The notes: generated by a model not told the origin, from the letters alone. Shown: positions 1 through 13,869, numbered from the stretch's first letter. The stretch: 64,000 nt of DNA from Apostichopus japonicus (GCF_037975245.1 NC_092581.1:15687303-15751302); one strand, 5' to 3'. Made by a program: numbers and translations.

Positions 1-1010
1 AGAGTACAGTACAATTCTTGTGTGGAGACAAGTAATTAAGAAGCTCTTCAAATGGTCAATACTCTTTCATATGTTAGAAGTGTATAGTTGGTAGACTAGT
101 GAGAAAGGGGGGCCATGGTAGACTAGAATTTGGTGTTAGCTACTAGTATGGAAGATAGAGTGCAATTCTTGTGTGGAGACAAGTAATTCAGAAGCTCTTT
201 AAATGTGGTCAATACTGTTTCATATGTTAGAAGTGTATAGTTGGTAGACTGGTGAGAAAGGGGGGCCATGGTAGACTAGAATTTGGTGTTAGCTACAGTA
301 GGGCTGGTCTGTAAGCTACTTGTATGGAAGATAGAGTGTAATTCTGGTGGGGAGACAAGTACTTCAGAAGCTATTAAAATGTGGTGAATACTCTTTCATA
401 TGTTAGAAGTGTACGGTTGGTATGCTGATGAGAAAAGGACCATGGCATTAGTGGACATAAGTTGATCTGCAAACAGTGCAATGGTTGTCTCAGAATCACT
501 TTAACAGTGGTCAATACACTTTCATGTTGAAAGTGCCATGTGTGGTTAGTGAAGCGTGGCCATGCTAGACCAGGATCTGTGATAGGGTTGAACTGATCTC
601 CAGGGTTTGTAGATAAGAGTGCAGTGATTGTGTGGCAAAGAGCAAGTGAGAAGAACTTTAGTAGCACGTTCTGCAATACCCTATCATATCAAAAGTGTAT
701 GGTTGGTATAAACTTCAATGGTAGACTAACTGAGGGTAATGGTGGTAGAGGGGGATGGAGGTAGCCCAGAATTAGTTTTTAAGGAAACAATGTTATCAGT
801 AAGCATAGTAGATATGTACAGTAGATAGACAGACAGATAGAGTACAATGGTTGTGTGGAGATATGTAAGGCAGAAGCACTTTCATGATAAATATTTACCC
901 TTTCATGTAAAAATTACATGGCTTGGAGACAGAGATGAATGGTGCTAGTAAAAACAAACTTGTTCCATCTAGATTTGGTAGATAGAGTACAATGCAATGC
1001 TTGTACATGA
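1..1010. repeat. Decaying satellite-like tandem array, about 140-177 bp units
   Basis: Units begin near 1, 154, 331, 470, 610, 830 and 980. Each carries the succession 'agagtgcaattcttgtgtgg', a purine-rich stretch, 'ctttcatatgttagaagtgt' and 'ggtagactag'. The first two units are nearly identical; later units are progressively diverged and of uneven length. The array is cut by the window start, so the total copy number is unknown. The short ORFs inside it are not conserved between units and are not treated as genes. Confidence 0.85.
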
Positions 1011-4000
1011 CAATATTGCCACATGTACATGTATGAACAGCAAACTTGATATTGTGCAACATATTTAAGCTAACACTAACACTGTGTCACTATTTTAAAT
1101 TGTGTACCTCCATTTTTCTTTCTTCTGACCCTCACCCTACATCTGACTTTGATTTGAGTCGCTAGCCAAACCATACAGATATCGAGACAAGGACACTGAT
1201 CAGCTCTAGACAGTAAAATATGATGACCGATGTGGTAATTGAGCATAAAAAGACCTTGGATAAACAGACAGGCATTGGTTATGTAGTATACATACTGTAG
1301 ATTGGTTCTAAGTGTTCTAATTACATTGTACTGACAAAAGAGAATTGATCTTCTAGCTTAAGAGGGATAACATCACCCTCTCCCTTCCCCGACTTTCTCC
1401 CTTACCTGACTTTCTCTCCCCCCATCCCCCTCCTTCCCCTGTGGAATTTTGCTGACTAGATCTATAAACACGACACACAGTGCAGTTGTACAATGTACAG
1501 TACCTATATGGATGTATGTAATATTGTGAATCTCATATTCCGAGTATCTGTGTGATTTGTCACACCGGACGACCGACAAGTCACCTCGAAACTTCACACG
1601 TATGATATCCAACTTAGCTAATATCAGACATTGTAATTATGAAATTTAATAGAGCCCATTAACACATAATTTAACGATCACACTGAAGATAATTACACCA
1701 CAATAAATAAACTACTCTCTTTATATTTAGACAGCTCTCTCTCTTCAAGGCAGTTAATTCTGAAATATTGTAGCAATAAGTTGGTTGTATAAAAACCATT
1801 CCATGTAAACATCCTCTTCCCCTTCTCAGGGACACTGTCTTCTGTGCAGAGCCTAGGCCTATTTGACCTAGCGTAACTTGCAACAAAAACACAGCTGTTT
1901 GAAATCAACTTAATACCTTAGTTGCTTTATTGTACAAACCTTTATCATTCACACATCGTGAGAAATATGACATTAGCTGGGTGTAAACTTACCCATAATA
2001 ACCTACTGACAGAACTGAATGAGATACTTAAGTAGGCCTACAATATATGGCTGGAAATGAACATCTTTCTAAAATTATCCAAGACTAGGCTCAACAGAGT
2101 ATTACATTATAGGCAAGCTTTTAAAATCATGGTAAATATATAACCTATTAGTTTACCTATATCCAGCATATTGTGGCTATATGGATGATTTTAACTACTG
2201 TGTTAATCTAAGGATGGACATCGCATGACTTGTATTTAAGTGATGTGCAAATAAAATAGCCCAACTTAAATTGTGCACATGAATGGTCTAAACCATAGGG
2301 GAGGGGGGTGGGCAATTTGTAGTCAACATACAATACATGGGCCACAAGCAGATTTCCTGCAGCATGCAAGATTTTCAAAACCCTATTACATATCAATTCC
2401 TTCGCGCCATTCCCTGTGCGGCACGCGAACTGAGTTCGACCGCCGCAGTTTTAGGCCTATGACTTTACCATATAGACCATTTTCCTACAGCCATAGCATG
2501 AAAAGTTCATACCGAAAAAAATTAGTTCAAACGGCACTAAACAGAGAAATGAGTTGTCTCTCAAGTTCTGTTATTTTCTTAACAATACAGTGCAAAATTC
2601 CACCAGACTTGGGTGATTTACGATGGAAGGTTAATAAATATCGAACTCAAAACCCTCATTGATAACACACAGTAAATACTGAAGAAAATCGCCATTTGAT
2701 AGCCGTACTTTGTTTGCGTAACCATCCTCTTGAATATTCATTGAAAAATTTAGTTCAAACGGTTTTGGAAAGGATTTTTTCTTAACTTTAAATTGATGTT
2801 AAATTCATTTTCATTGGTCACTATCTTCAATCGGACCAAGTACAATCCAATCGAATGTCTTCTAAGAAAAATACAAGTTTCGCTTTCTTCGGTGGGCACG
2901 CCGTTACGTAATATGTGTATCCTGTACTCTGCAATAGGGTACAGCCACGCAATGCAGTGTTCACCTACATCGCCACAGCCGAAATTCGCTTTCAAAACGT
3001 TATATTTTATTGAACTTAATATTATTTCAAAGAAAATGACCGTGGAATATGCATCATAAAATGTTGAAGCAAGTAATTACCAATTAATTTATCTAATGCA
3101 ATCCTAATTATAGAAACACCATTTAAGACCCCCCTGATGAATGGAATAGTCCAAACAACTTGTCCGCACAGAGCCACAGGATTTTCGGTCAAGGTGATGA
3201 GTCATACGTGTTGGTCAGTAAGAGGGCTATTTTGAAGGATGTTTAGTGTGCATTTTAGAAAGAAAGGAATTGATATGACTAAGCTCTCGGAATCTTTGTT
3301 TGCCTATGGCAAGGGAATATACATGTTATTGTATGTACACATAACAGCGCAAGCTTGTTAAAGGGCCTACTTGCGATAGGATACATTTCAATATGGGCAA
3401 TGTGAATGAAGAGACTTTCAGATAACTTTTATTACCATAAAATATACTTCCAATAGCATCACTAGACACGTTCATGTATACTTTGTGGTCCACAGACTAT
3501 ATAAATTTTTCACTGGAGCATTAAAGATCAAACTCCTGCACCCCCCTCCCCCCCCCGAGCTAGACACTTTTTGTCCTGTGGTTGGTATATACACACTAAG
3601 TTTGTAGTACTGTAGCTACAGTGGCTGGTCATGGAGAGAAGACGGTGATAGATACATCACTTATTCAAACAGGTTTTCTAGGCTAGGTACCAGATTGAGA
3701 GTCCTATGGTTGTGATGAGACAGGTAAGTACATTAGTTTTTCAGCAAACTGTACAAACTTTCACATTTGATTCTAGTGTGCCAGGAGAGTCATCAAAACC
3801 AGTGGATCGAAGTGCTCATATTATTTAACATCTGGGAGTAATTTATCTGGCATGGCTTGAAGCCAAATGTTAGCCAAATTGTTACATCTAGGCACACACA
3901 GTTGAAGTATGCAATCAATTACTCCAAAGCTGCAACCGATCACCATTCAGTATACCTTCGAAGCACGTTTGGAGGACGAAGCTACAGTATACGTTACAAT

Positions 4001-4689
4001 ACTGTCTATCCTGTAAACCAATAAATAAATATCCATGCATTAATATCACTTCTTATCAAACCAGCAACATGTACAGTAAGTTTATAATTTATACATTAGT
4101 ACTAGAGTTTGCAAACTGGGACATTTGATCTGATGATTCTAGGCAAGTTTATTCTCTCAAAGCACAAACCACAAGCCCAATCTAAAACGATAGAAATCAA
4201 GATGGATACAGCCTTTATATACACATACCTGCAAGGTCTCTATGAATGCATGATTAACTAACATAATTGCTAATAAGGGCTGACTCCAGGCTAACTCTAA
4301 CAAGCGTGCAATTAACTATGTGCATCCTTGCATGCATGCCATCCCTTCCAAATCCTTGGTTTTACTTCCATCGTAGAGCCCAATATATGGTTAAAGTACA
4401 TTTTCACACTTGGAAATGTCAATATACCAACCATAGTCTTCAATTTTGTATGCATACAAGTGTATAAGTGCTTTCTCAATATATACTACAGATGCTAAAT
4501 GTAAGTCTGTAGTACTGTACCCTATGCAACAGCTCAGTAGAACAAAAAAATTTAAGGTATTGTTTTCGGAATTTCTGACACCATTTGAAGTTATTAGGCT
4601 AAGCCAGTAATTCATTTTAAACTGGTCATTCACATAAAGAGCCAATTTGACATGATCCACTATTAATTATTCAGGTGGTATCTAGGTAG
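1011..4689. other. Intergenic, no supported gene
   Basis: AT-rich single-copy-looking sequence with a poly-C tract near 3541-3556. ORFs of 60-130 codons occur near 2273-3059 on both strands, but they overlap one another, lack recognisable domains and have no convincing splice context. I see no RNA gene or transposon boundary here. Confidence 0.5.
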
Positions 4690-5010
4690 ACTTTTTATAG
4701 GTCATTTTTAATTATCCTCTTTCCTTAATCCTCTCTTTGTACCTCTGCAGTTTATCTCCTACCTCTCCTCTTTCCCTGTTGGTTTCTTTCTTCTCTCCAT
4801 CCCTAATCCTCTTACATCGATCTCTTTGTGTTTACCATGCTCATTAACCTGTCTGTATTCTGTGCATGTTTTTGTCCCTTCTGTTACTGTTACTTGTCAT
4901 TTAGCCACTGAAGAAGATCCTGCTAGGATCGAAACGTCAGGCAAACTAACTTTTACACATTCACTTACACAGGCTCTTTAGTGGATAAGCAGTTTGCTAT
5001 CAGTATTATT
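4690..5010 (+). mobile_element. Penelope-like element 3' end with hammerhead-like motif (remnant)
   Basis: Positions 4908-4940 read CTGAAGAAG, then a perfect 5-bp stem GATCC/GGATC around a TGCTA loop, then GAAACGTC. This layout (CUGANGA-like box, stem II, GAAA) is the hammerhead-ribozyme-like signature found in the terminal regions of Penelope-like retroelements. The first box is CTGAAGA, not the canonical CTGANGA, so self-cleavage is doubtful. The pyrimidine-rich stretch upstream (4690-4905) would be 3' UTR. No coding sequence is left. Confidence 0.5.
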
Positions 5011-6129
5011 TTATTTAGGTAATTTTAAAGGTAACTTTAATATAGGTAATAGATAACTTTAACCAAGTGCATAGTCTATAGGAAACTTTCATAGGTAATC
5101 TATAATTTTATCAAGGCCACTATTTGCTACAATGTTCATCTACAGTAGATCCCTGTAAGAAAAAAAAATTGTGTAATTTTTTTTCAGGTTGACAGGATAT
5201 ATGCAAACACTTAATTATATACTTAATTATAGCAATTTCTAAAAAACTGAAGACAAAGAGAGGTCATGTGCTGGACGCAATTCCAAAGACTTGAAGCTTT
5301 CTCTCAACAGTGAGTCTGCATCTGTTGTAAGATACCACACATTCCAGCAACCTTAAACCTGTCAGAACCTTGTCTGACAGTCGTGAGATACCAAGACCAA
5401 ACTAAGTGACAAGCTCTCCAAAATCCGCATTGCAACAAGCGTGACAACAAACGTCGCCAGACCGATGGTGGGGGAATAATGTAATCGCCCGAGTAACGCA
5501 GATCGTACGAGTAATAGGGACATTAGATACAGCTTTAACGACTGTTGCGATCAATCTTTGTTGTCGTTGCAGAGATATAACAAGCTTGCAAAGTGAGCAC
5601 TACTTAACGACCGTCTCCGTTTATAACGACGATGTGATTGATTGGCCGTAATTGCGGCAGAATTGGGTGGGATCAGTCATTTTAAATTGTTACTCTCTTC
5701 TTAGTAAAGATGATGTTTTAACACATATATCATACTAGAAGTGCAGTAGTAAGAGTTTTGTGTTGCCATGGAAATGGGAAGTTCTGATTGAGTTAAAAGC
5801 TAAATAGTATCGACGTATTGGGGACGTGGTCAAACTATAACAGAATCTGGTAAAATAATGAAACATGTAATATTTTATCTTTCATATTATACAACACTAG
5901 AGTCCAATCAATAACTGATCTTCACTGGTTAGGTTTTACAGGCTAATAGATTTATGTCTTGATCTTATAACAACTGATAACACATAATAAAAATTAAGCC
6001 CAAGGTCTGTGTGCAAATTAGGTTCATCTCCTCAGGTACAGTTAGAAATCAACAGACAGAATCATATTTTTACTGAGACAGAAGAATATTAAATTTCACT
6101 TCTAGGGATTAGGTCATGCATCTTGCATG
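5011..6129. other. Intergenic, nothing recognised
   Basis: No ORF of note. A somewhat CpG-richer stretch at 5430-5660 has no identifiable gene or element boundary. Confidence 0.4.
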
Positions 6130-6194
6130 CACTTCTTCCCCCACCCCATCTCCTGCTAGCTTCCCCTACCCCATCTCTCGCTAGCTTCCCCTCC

Positions 6195-6990
6195 CACCTC
6201 CCCGGGTCACTCTACACATATGCTGGACTGCTTGTTTTGTTAGATTTGTAATATAACTTTACAGTATTATTGTATTCCTGTCAGGGAGACTGGGTACTCT
6301 GTACATCTATCTCTCCCCTCCCCCCCCCCCTCCCCGGTTACTCTACACATATGCTGGACTGCTTGTCTTGTTAGATTTGTAATATATAGTTACAGTATTA
6401 TTGTATTCCTGTCAGGGAGACTGGGTACTCTGTACATCTATCTCTCCCCTCCCCCCCCCTCCCCGGTTACTCTACACATATGCTGGACTGCTTGTTATGT
6501 TAGATTTGTAATATATAGTTACAGTATTATTGTATTCCTGTCAGGGAGACTGGGTACTCTGTACATCTATCTCTCCCCTCCGAGCCCTCCCCCCCTCCCC
6601 GGTTACTCTACACATATGCTGGACTGCTTGTTTTGCTTAATTTGTAATATATAGAGATACGGTACTACAGTATTGTATTCCTGTCGGGGACACTGGATAC
6701 TCTGCACATCTATCCCTCCCCCCCCCCCCCCCCGGTTACTCTACACTTATGCTGGACTGCTTGTTTTATTAGATATGTAGAGATAAGGTACTATTGCATT
6801 CCTGTCGAGGAGACTGGGTACTCTGCACATATATCTCTCCCCCTCCCCCCCCCTCTCGGGTTACTCTACACATATGCTGGACTGCTTGTTTTGTTAGATT
6901 TGTACTATAGAGATACGGTACTATTGTATTCCTGTCGGGTAGTCTGGGTCATCTTGCACATCCCTCTTCCCCATTTCCCACCTTGTTGCT
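6195..6990. repeat. Tandem array, six units of about 130 bp with C-tracts
   Basis: The landmark 'tctacacatatgctggactg' recurs at 6211, 6342, 6471, 6607, 6740 (with one change) and 6865, giving periods of 131, 129, 136, 133 and 125 bp. Each unit contains a stretch of runs of 5-15 C, and much of the period variation lies in these C-tracts. A further degenerate C-rich copy may precede it near 6140-6195. Confidence 0.9.
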
Positions 6991-8096
6991 TATGTTTATA
7001 AATATGGTAGAATGCAATCCCCCCCCCTCCCCCCCCCCCCTAACAATTCATCATGTCATACATAGTTAGCTGGTTCTGCAATAACTATATACCATATCAG
7101 TGTGTTCCTGTGAAGGATGGAATTAAAGAGGGCAGTATTTCATTATAGATAAAAATGCCACAATGGAAAAAATTAATATACCAAGTGATTCAAAGAATAA
7201 GTAATTATTTGTACAAATATGTCTCGGATTATGAAACAGTACTGCATCATCGCTTACAACTATTCATTGACAAATGGTATGCAGTTGTTCAAACAACCAA
7301 CACTTTATACGATTCAGAATAACTGTGCAGTTAATGTACATGTAACACCATATGTAAATATATCATTGTTAACATAGTCTTTATTATGTGACTTCTCAAG
7401 GACAAAATATCATACAAAATTGAATTTTTGAGCCTCAATGCTGTAAACAGCAACTCTGTAAAGACGAAAAGTAAATTGATTGATATTGATGGGAAATACT
7501 ACTCTAAAAATGGAAATTGTATACACATTAATGTACATAGCTGCATGCAGTATTATGCACAGTTCTGTTACCCACTGAGTACATATTTCTGAATACATTC
7601 TGAGTACAAAAGAGATACCATTACCATACACTAAGGTTCAACAAGAGGTATAGGGTACTATCTACAATATTACAAGATAAACCTTTATGTAATTAGAGTA
7701 TTAATTTAATAATGCACCGCATGCAGCCTCTTAAACAGATTTTTTATGTATTTTTTTAAGTATCCATTCGTCCTCATATTTTCTAACGATTAAATTTTAT
7801 TAATAAAAATGTTAAAATTACTTGTGCCTGGCTCGCTTAATTTGCAAAGGAGATAGAGGGGGGGGGGGGGATGCAATGTTACTTGCAAAAATTGCCCTCT
7901 GAATTATTTCTGACATCAAACTTGGTTGTGAAATGGTTTTAATACAGAAAGGAGATCAGTCAAAACTGTGCAGTGGAAATATAAGGATATTTCTGAAATC
8001 TTTTCACTTATGATGAAAAGTCATTGACTTTGGTGAAACTAACAACTGTACACACTATTTTAAACTTCCATTTTTCAGATGCTGATGACAACAGTG
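6991..8096. other. Intergenic, with poly-C and poly-G tracts
   Basis: Contains a C-rich tract at about 7019-7041 and a G-tract at about 7858-7870. The ORF at 7410-7631 (minus) has no recognisable features. Nothing else is supported. Confidence 0.4.
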
Positions 8097-8447
8097 ACAG
8101 AATGCATTTCCATGAACAAAAGAATGCATTTCCATGAACAAAAGAATGTATTTCCATGAACAAAAGAATGCATTTCCATGAACCAAAGAATGCATTTCCA
8201 TGAACAAAAGAATGTATTTCCATGAACAAAAGAATGCATTTCCATGAACCAAACAATGAACAAAAGAATGTATTTCCATGAACAAAAGAATGCATTTCCA
8301 TGAAGCAAAGAATGCATTTCCATGAAGCAAAGAATGCATTTCCATGAACAAAAAAATGCATTTCCATGAAAAAGAATGCATTTCCATGAAAAAAGAATGC
8401 ATTTCCATGAACCAAAGAATGCATTTCCATGAACAAAAGAATGCAAA
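8097..8447. repeat. 22-bp minisatellite, about 15 copies
   Basis: The unit 'gaatgcatttccatgaacaa' plus 'aa' is repeated head to tail with few substitutions and a few indels (a short unit near 8250, A-rich variants at 8350-8400). Because 22 is not a multiple of 3 and the minus strand of the unit has no stop in any frame, all three minus frames stay open for 139-174 codons. These are repeat artefacts (recurring HGNAFF/SWKCIL/FMEMHS), not a gene. Confidence 0.95.
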
Positions 8448-11019
8448 TTTCCTAACTTTGCATACAGTATTCCGTTCACAAACAAGAACTTCACTTCCTA
8501 TGGATATTGCGGAGTGCAGATGTGGATTGATTGGTTGACCTAAAACAGTTTTGATTAATTTTTTTACGGATATATTCATGACTTATTTGTCAGATGGTAT
8601 TCACTTTCCAGTTCACTTTCCAGTATAAGTTCATTTATTATTATTTCCAGTTCTTTGAATAACATTCACATAGAGGAACTTTTAATGTAGATGTGTAGCC
8701 TGGCCATGCCATAATTAAGCATACCAAAAAATTCTACATAAAAAAGAAACTTTTGGTGACAGACGATTTGAAATGTATGTTGAAGAGGAAAGTATAGTTG
8801 AAAACCCCATCCCGACATCTCTTCCCAAACTTGAGATGTGATTGAAATGAAAGTAACCCTTTTTGATAACTGGCTAAATCTTCACCTTCTCCAGGATGGT
8901 GGATCAAATAAGTGGGTCTGTGATGTCATCTGGGCAAATGCTCTTCAAAAACTTTACTTAGGCCATTATAATCTTGTTGTTGATTTATCCCTCGATTGAT
9001 ACAGTGTTTGCTTAGTTGTCAAAGTTCACTATACTTAGAATTTCCTTAAAATGTATCCTTTTGGTATAATTTATGTTCCCTTCCTCTGTGGATAAATGAT
9101 TGACAAATTATAAAGAAACACAAGACATTTTCAGCTGAATTGCCCTGATGACATCATCCATTCTGCTGTTGCCAGTTGCATAATTTTGCAAAATGTAACA
9201 AACTTTGAAAAATTCACATCTCCAGGATGCAAAATGCTACAAGGATGTAGGTTTCGATGGAAAGATTAAGAAACTAGAATATACTTTTCCATTCCCCCCC
9301 TCTCCGCTCCCCTAAAACCATCCATATCGAGACACATTTTTAAAATTTTCATTCATGAATTCCTGACCCTTTTTTAGCTGTCTAGTCAGCATATATATTT
9401 ACACGCTGCTAGACAGACAGAAAATAAGACATCTTACTTTCGATGTTGTTGTGGGCTACTTAAAGCTTGGTAATTGAGCCTATTCAGAAACTGTTTATGT
9501 GGATATAAACATGTACTTAAAGCAGCCTAGTTGGTTGCTCTCTATCAATTTTATTATTCTATTCCAAAAATTGCAACTATGGCAAAAATACTATAAATTT
9601 GCAGATTTATCCAAGGACTAAAATATTTACAGTTAGCAGTTAAGCACACAGCAGGAATCATACAGACACAAAATTCAAAGCTGCTATGTACACAAGACTT
9701 GAAGACCAACTTTTTACCCCCTGCATTCAACGATACTGAAATCCAATAACATCATAGTTAGTCTTGCATGTTATTTAGCATGAATAGGCATGTTTCATTA
9801 TGGATATTGAAACAGAAATATAAAACAAATTGTAAGTTTTTTTAATTTGTGATTTTTTTACTCCATTAAGTGTCAGAGCAACAAAATACTGAGAATTGAA
9901 TCACATTCATTATTTCACATCTCCATATTAAAATTTACTTCCCCCTTCCCCCCCCCAAAAGGCAGGGGGGAGGTTTCCTAGTTTGATTCAATTTGCAATC
10001 TTCTTTAAAATTAGTATTTTACAAGTTTTTTTTAAATGGTACAACAGATACAAATATAGTTGTTTGAAGTCAAAACTTGAATTTCATATGTTTTTTTTTA
10101 GTTTTCATCTTCTCATGTATTTATTAGATATAGTTTTGCAAGCAATTAAAGAGAGGCTCTTGAAAAATGTCAATCAAGTGGCAATTAGAGATAATTAAGC
10201 GAACAATGTCACTTTAGAAGGTGCATGAAAATGAAAGATCTAGTACTATATATGTACAACTCAGGGTCCCATTCACAATTTCTAACGCTAGAAAGAATTT
10301 GGAATTTATTCATAAGGTCTAGCGTCATGGAAAACAATGCTACATTTCCTTCTTAATTTTGTTCTTTTCCTTCCATTTTGAATCAGACAGGGGTTTTATT
10401 TTGGTAAGAGAGAGAGAAACAAGTACACCTATTCTGAGTGAAGAAGGGCATAGCTAATCCAATATATCAATGTTTCATGTTAATTCTTTAATATTATCTT
10501 ATTTATATTTAGGAGGGGGTAGATTGGGGGGGAGGGGGAGAGGTAGGGAGAGATTTTGGTGTAAATCAGAAGGCAGGTTGCCATGCTGGGCAACATGCAT
10601 AAACATTGCACATTCATTTGTGAAGCTAGGTTAAAGGTTAAAGATAAAAGTAACGGTTAAGGTACATGTAACCGCATCAGGCCATCTGTGCCTTCTGGCA
10701 TTGAAATTTATCTTACATGCATGATTACAGAACAAGTGTATCATAAAACAAAGTGACTGGTAGAGAAGACTAAGTCTGTCTGTCTGTCTGTCAATATATA
10801 TACACATATGTCACAAGATGATACACATTTCCAAACTCTGGCCTACATTAACGTAAAAAATTTCAAAATACTAAAGTACTAAACTAGATACTTTCGATTG
10901 TTGTTTACAACAAACGGGATACAGGTACATGACAACAGACTGAATTTGCATTCAATTGTCATATCTCTAAACCAGAGGAAATATTGAGGCGATCAAACTT
11001 CCTCTTTTACAATAATTAC
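8448..11019. other. Intergenic, nothing recognised
   Basis: AT-rich non-coding sequence with short C/G tracts (about 9294-9300, 9941-9971, 10513-10545). No supported gene, RNA or transposon ends. Confidence 0.4.
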
Positions 11020-11640
11020 AGGTCATTGCGGGGAGAAAACAAATAGGAAAAGGGATGCGTACGGTGCAAACTCCCACACCGCAGAAAGTATATTAGCATT
11101 ACGCCATATATGAAGAAAACTGAAAAATGGAAATAATTTGTTACACAATAGACAGGTGTTTCTTATGAGGTCATCAAGAGGATCTTGTATATTGAGAGAG
11201 AAAGAATGGGGAAAAGTCAAAACTGTGTTGCAATAATTATAAATATTGCTGTTTATTCCTTTGTTTACTGACAGTTCTCTAGATTAAAACTTACAAGTCA
11301 GCATGGAGGAGAGAAAGTAGGGGTGGGTGGAAATCCCACTTAACTGCCTCTTTCATCACATTTACAGGTCATGCGGGGAGAAAACAAATAGGAAATGGTA
11401 TACGTAAGTTGTAAAATCCCACGCAGCAAAAATTATAATTAGCATTACGCCATACGAACAAAACTTCCAATGCAAATAATTTGAAACAAAATTACACAAT
11501 ACACAGGACGTGTGTATAATATGGCATCATCAAGGATCCAGGATATATTCAGGGGAATGTCAAAACTGTGTCCCAGTAATTAATAATTAAGTCTGTTTAT
11601 TCATTCGTTTACTGACAGCTCGGCATCAAAGAGGAGAAGG
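11020..11640. repeat. Diverged direct duplication, about 345 bp spacing
   Basis: 11021-11290 and 11367-11625 share ordered blocks: 'ggggagaaaacaaatagga', 'ttagcattacgccata', 'tcaaaactgtgt' and 'gtttactgacag'. Indels separate the blocks. This is an old segmental tandem duplication of non-coding DNA; the ORF at 11023-11220 is not preserved in the second copy. Confidence 0.8.
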
Positions 11641-11705
11641 GGATAGGGTGCAGGGGTGGGGGACCTTTCAAACTCTCTGACTGTCCCAGACCAATTTATG
11701 TAGAA

Positions 11706-11915
11706 CTTTTCATAATTCATAACAAATATCTGACTATAACAGATTTAAATATTCAGGGCTCAATCGTTTCTATTTAATGATGCCACAATGCTTATCAGGG
11801 AGTAATTTATGCATAATTCAGAACCGAATATGTGACTCAGATAACAAATTCAATATTCATGGCCGAATCTTTTCAAGTTCATGATGCCACGATGCTTATA
11901 GACAGGGAGTAATTT
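11706..11915. repeat. Tandem duplication of about 110 bp
   Basis: Two adjacent copies share 'cataattca', 'aatattca.gg', 'atgatgccac.atgcttat' and 'cagggagtaatttat'. It lies just downstream of the larger duplication at 11.0-11.6 kb. Confidence 0.75.
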
Positions 11916-12231
11916 ATCCAGTTTACATAGCGGAAATTGAGGGAAAAAATGGGGGAAATTGCTGCGCAAATCTAAATACATGAACATATATAAGCAACAC
12001 TGTAACTTTAGTGTTGAACAGCATTGGTCAATCTACATACAGTAGTGCATGGGATTGTACATGGCAATGTAGAAGTTACATCTGATAGTTTTAAGTGTAC
12101 CACATACACAGTGGCACTTATGGAAAAGGAATATTGTCTAAAGTCAATGGAAATCGAAATAAAAGAAGAAGAAACACAGGAAAATATCATTCTCAATGAT
12201 TTTGACTTTCCACTATCTACTTTCCACTGTG

Positions 12232-12466
12232 AGTGTGAGCTCAGTGGTTAACGCCGGTGCCTTTCAATCATAAGGTCCCCGGTTCAAGTCACTGCAAGAT
12301 TAATGTATGTCGTCCATTTTTGACAATTCATAATCATGGACGTTAAATATTAATCTAAGGGACTGACTTTGGTCAGCTTGCGGCTTTGATAAGCCAATGA
12401 TGGCTCTTCGCGAGTTCCTGCTTGCAGGAGGATCTAAAATACATACAAATACATACTATCACTTGA
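12232..12466 (+). mobile_element. tRNA-derived SINE
   Basis: The 5' part (12237-12290) is tRNA-like, with an A-box-like 'gctcagtggttaacgcc' and a B-box 'ggttcaagtc'. The 3' part ends 'gcaggaggatctaaaataca' followed by a short ATACA-type repeat. The 3' half is found again, inverted, at 51444-51543, which shows it is a dispersed element. tRNA-derived SINEs are transcribed by RNA polymerase III and mobilised by a partner LINE; the partner is not identified here. Confidence 0.8.
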
Positions 12467-13869
12467 TTAATTTGGAACTGCATACAGCCTACTTTGATAA
12501 CAATGAGTCAATGACAATAACGGATGCACTCGCTATAAACAGCCAAACTAGGTCTCATGAATGAGTAATCACAACAGCCCCTTGATGGTATGGTGATGTG
12601 TATATATAGTGGCATTAATCATTAATGTAACAACATTGGAAAGTCATTACGCTCAGAGTCGTTTGTGAAATCGATGACTGTGTACAGTGACAAAAAAAAC
12701 CATTGTTACTCTTAAAATACTGAAATTAATGAAGTATATTAAAGGTATTAGTTCCGTTAGAAATACTTGCTCCCAGTTAATTGCACTTATGAAACTTACA
12801 GTAAGGTTACATACATACATGTACACACGCACGCATACACACATGTACATGTATGTTAACATAAACACTGTGGGTATTAGCCAGTACTTACGTTATTACC
12901 ACAATTCGTTAGCACAACCTTTAATGCTACAAAACACCAGCCAATGTTAATTTCATTTTCTATGGTTATGTTAATTATTAGCAATATCATGTGCACCTTG
13001 ATGTTGTAACATAAACATCATACATTATTACTTTTACTTTCAAACAGTTAAAATGTTAATAAGAGGTGATGTGTGTGACTTTTTTACGAAGACCAGCCCT
13101 TTAGGATTAATTATGTTATCTAGACAATGTTATTTATAGCCATGTAATGTGTACGCATGAATTGTCACGTAAATGCCATGCACAATGATATTAAGTTTTC
13201 TTTTCCAGTGGTTATGCTGTATTCCAGGCAATATTAACTTATATCTGTTTAGTAGTTACGGCAACTAAGCAGGTTAATTACAGTCCAGAAACACAGGAAT
13301 GATTATAGAGTAGTTTTATTTTCTAGTGAATGCATAGTTACAACTTTCAGGTTACGTACAGATCCATGCAGAATGATTCTTCTACATGTACAATACTTTG
13401 TAACGGCTATATAGCTATATATGCTAATTATTAGAGATTTGTTAGTGTTTGAATATATATCCCATTATAGTAAGGTATAAAATGGAGACATGCAATAACC
13501 AAAGAAACAAAAGAAGAGAATTTGCGTATTTGTCTCAGAAAATTTAGGCTGCTCCAAAACAAAGGAGGATAATTTGAGGATAATCAGTCGGACATTTGCC
13601 GGTGACAGCATATTGTACACTCGTTGTCGATGAGAGATGTACAATTGACAATGAGATGTACAAAGAACTGTCATCAATCAATGTTGGGTTTTATGAAAAG
13701 AGACAATCAAAGCATAAAACAATAGATTTATTACTCTGACGTCTATTCTTTAAACAGTTTTATTTTTTGGTTCTTTTTGAGAGAGAGAGCGAGATAGAGA
13801 GAGGGAGGGGACTAGTTTGCAACACACCAGTCAGGACAAATATACGACCTTTCTCTTTAAAATTCCGAC
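12467..13869. other. Intergenic, nothing recognised
   Basis: AT-rich with an ACATGT-type stretch near 12810-12860. No ORF is convincing. GC content rises only at the small ORF that follows on the minus strand. Confidence 0.4.

Noticed and set aside
8008-8579. Minus ORFs of 139-174 codons
   Set aside because: They run through a 22-bp minisatellite and consist of the same residues shifted between frames.
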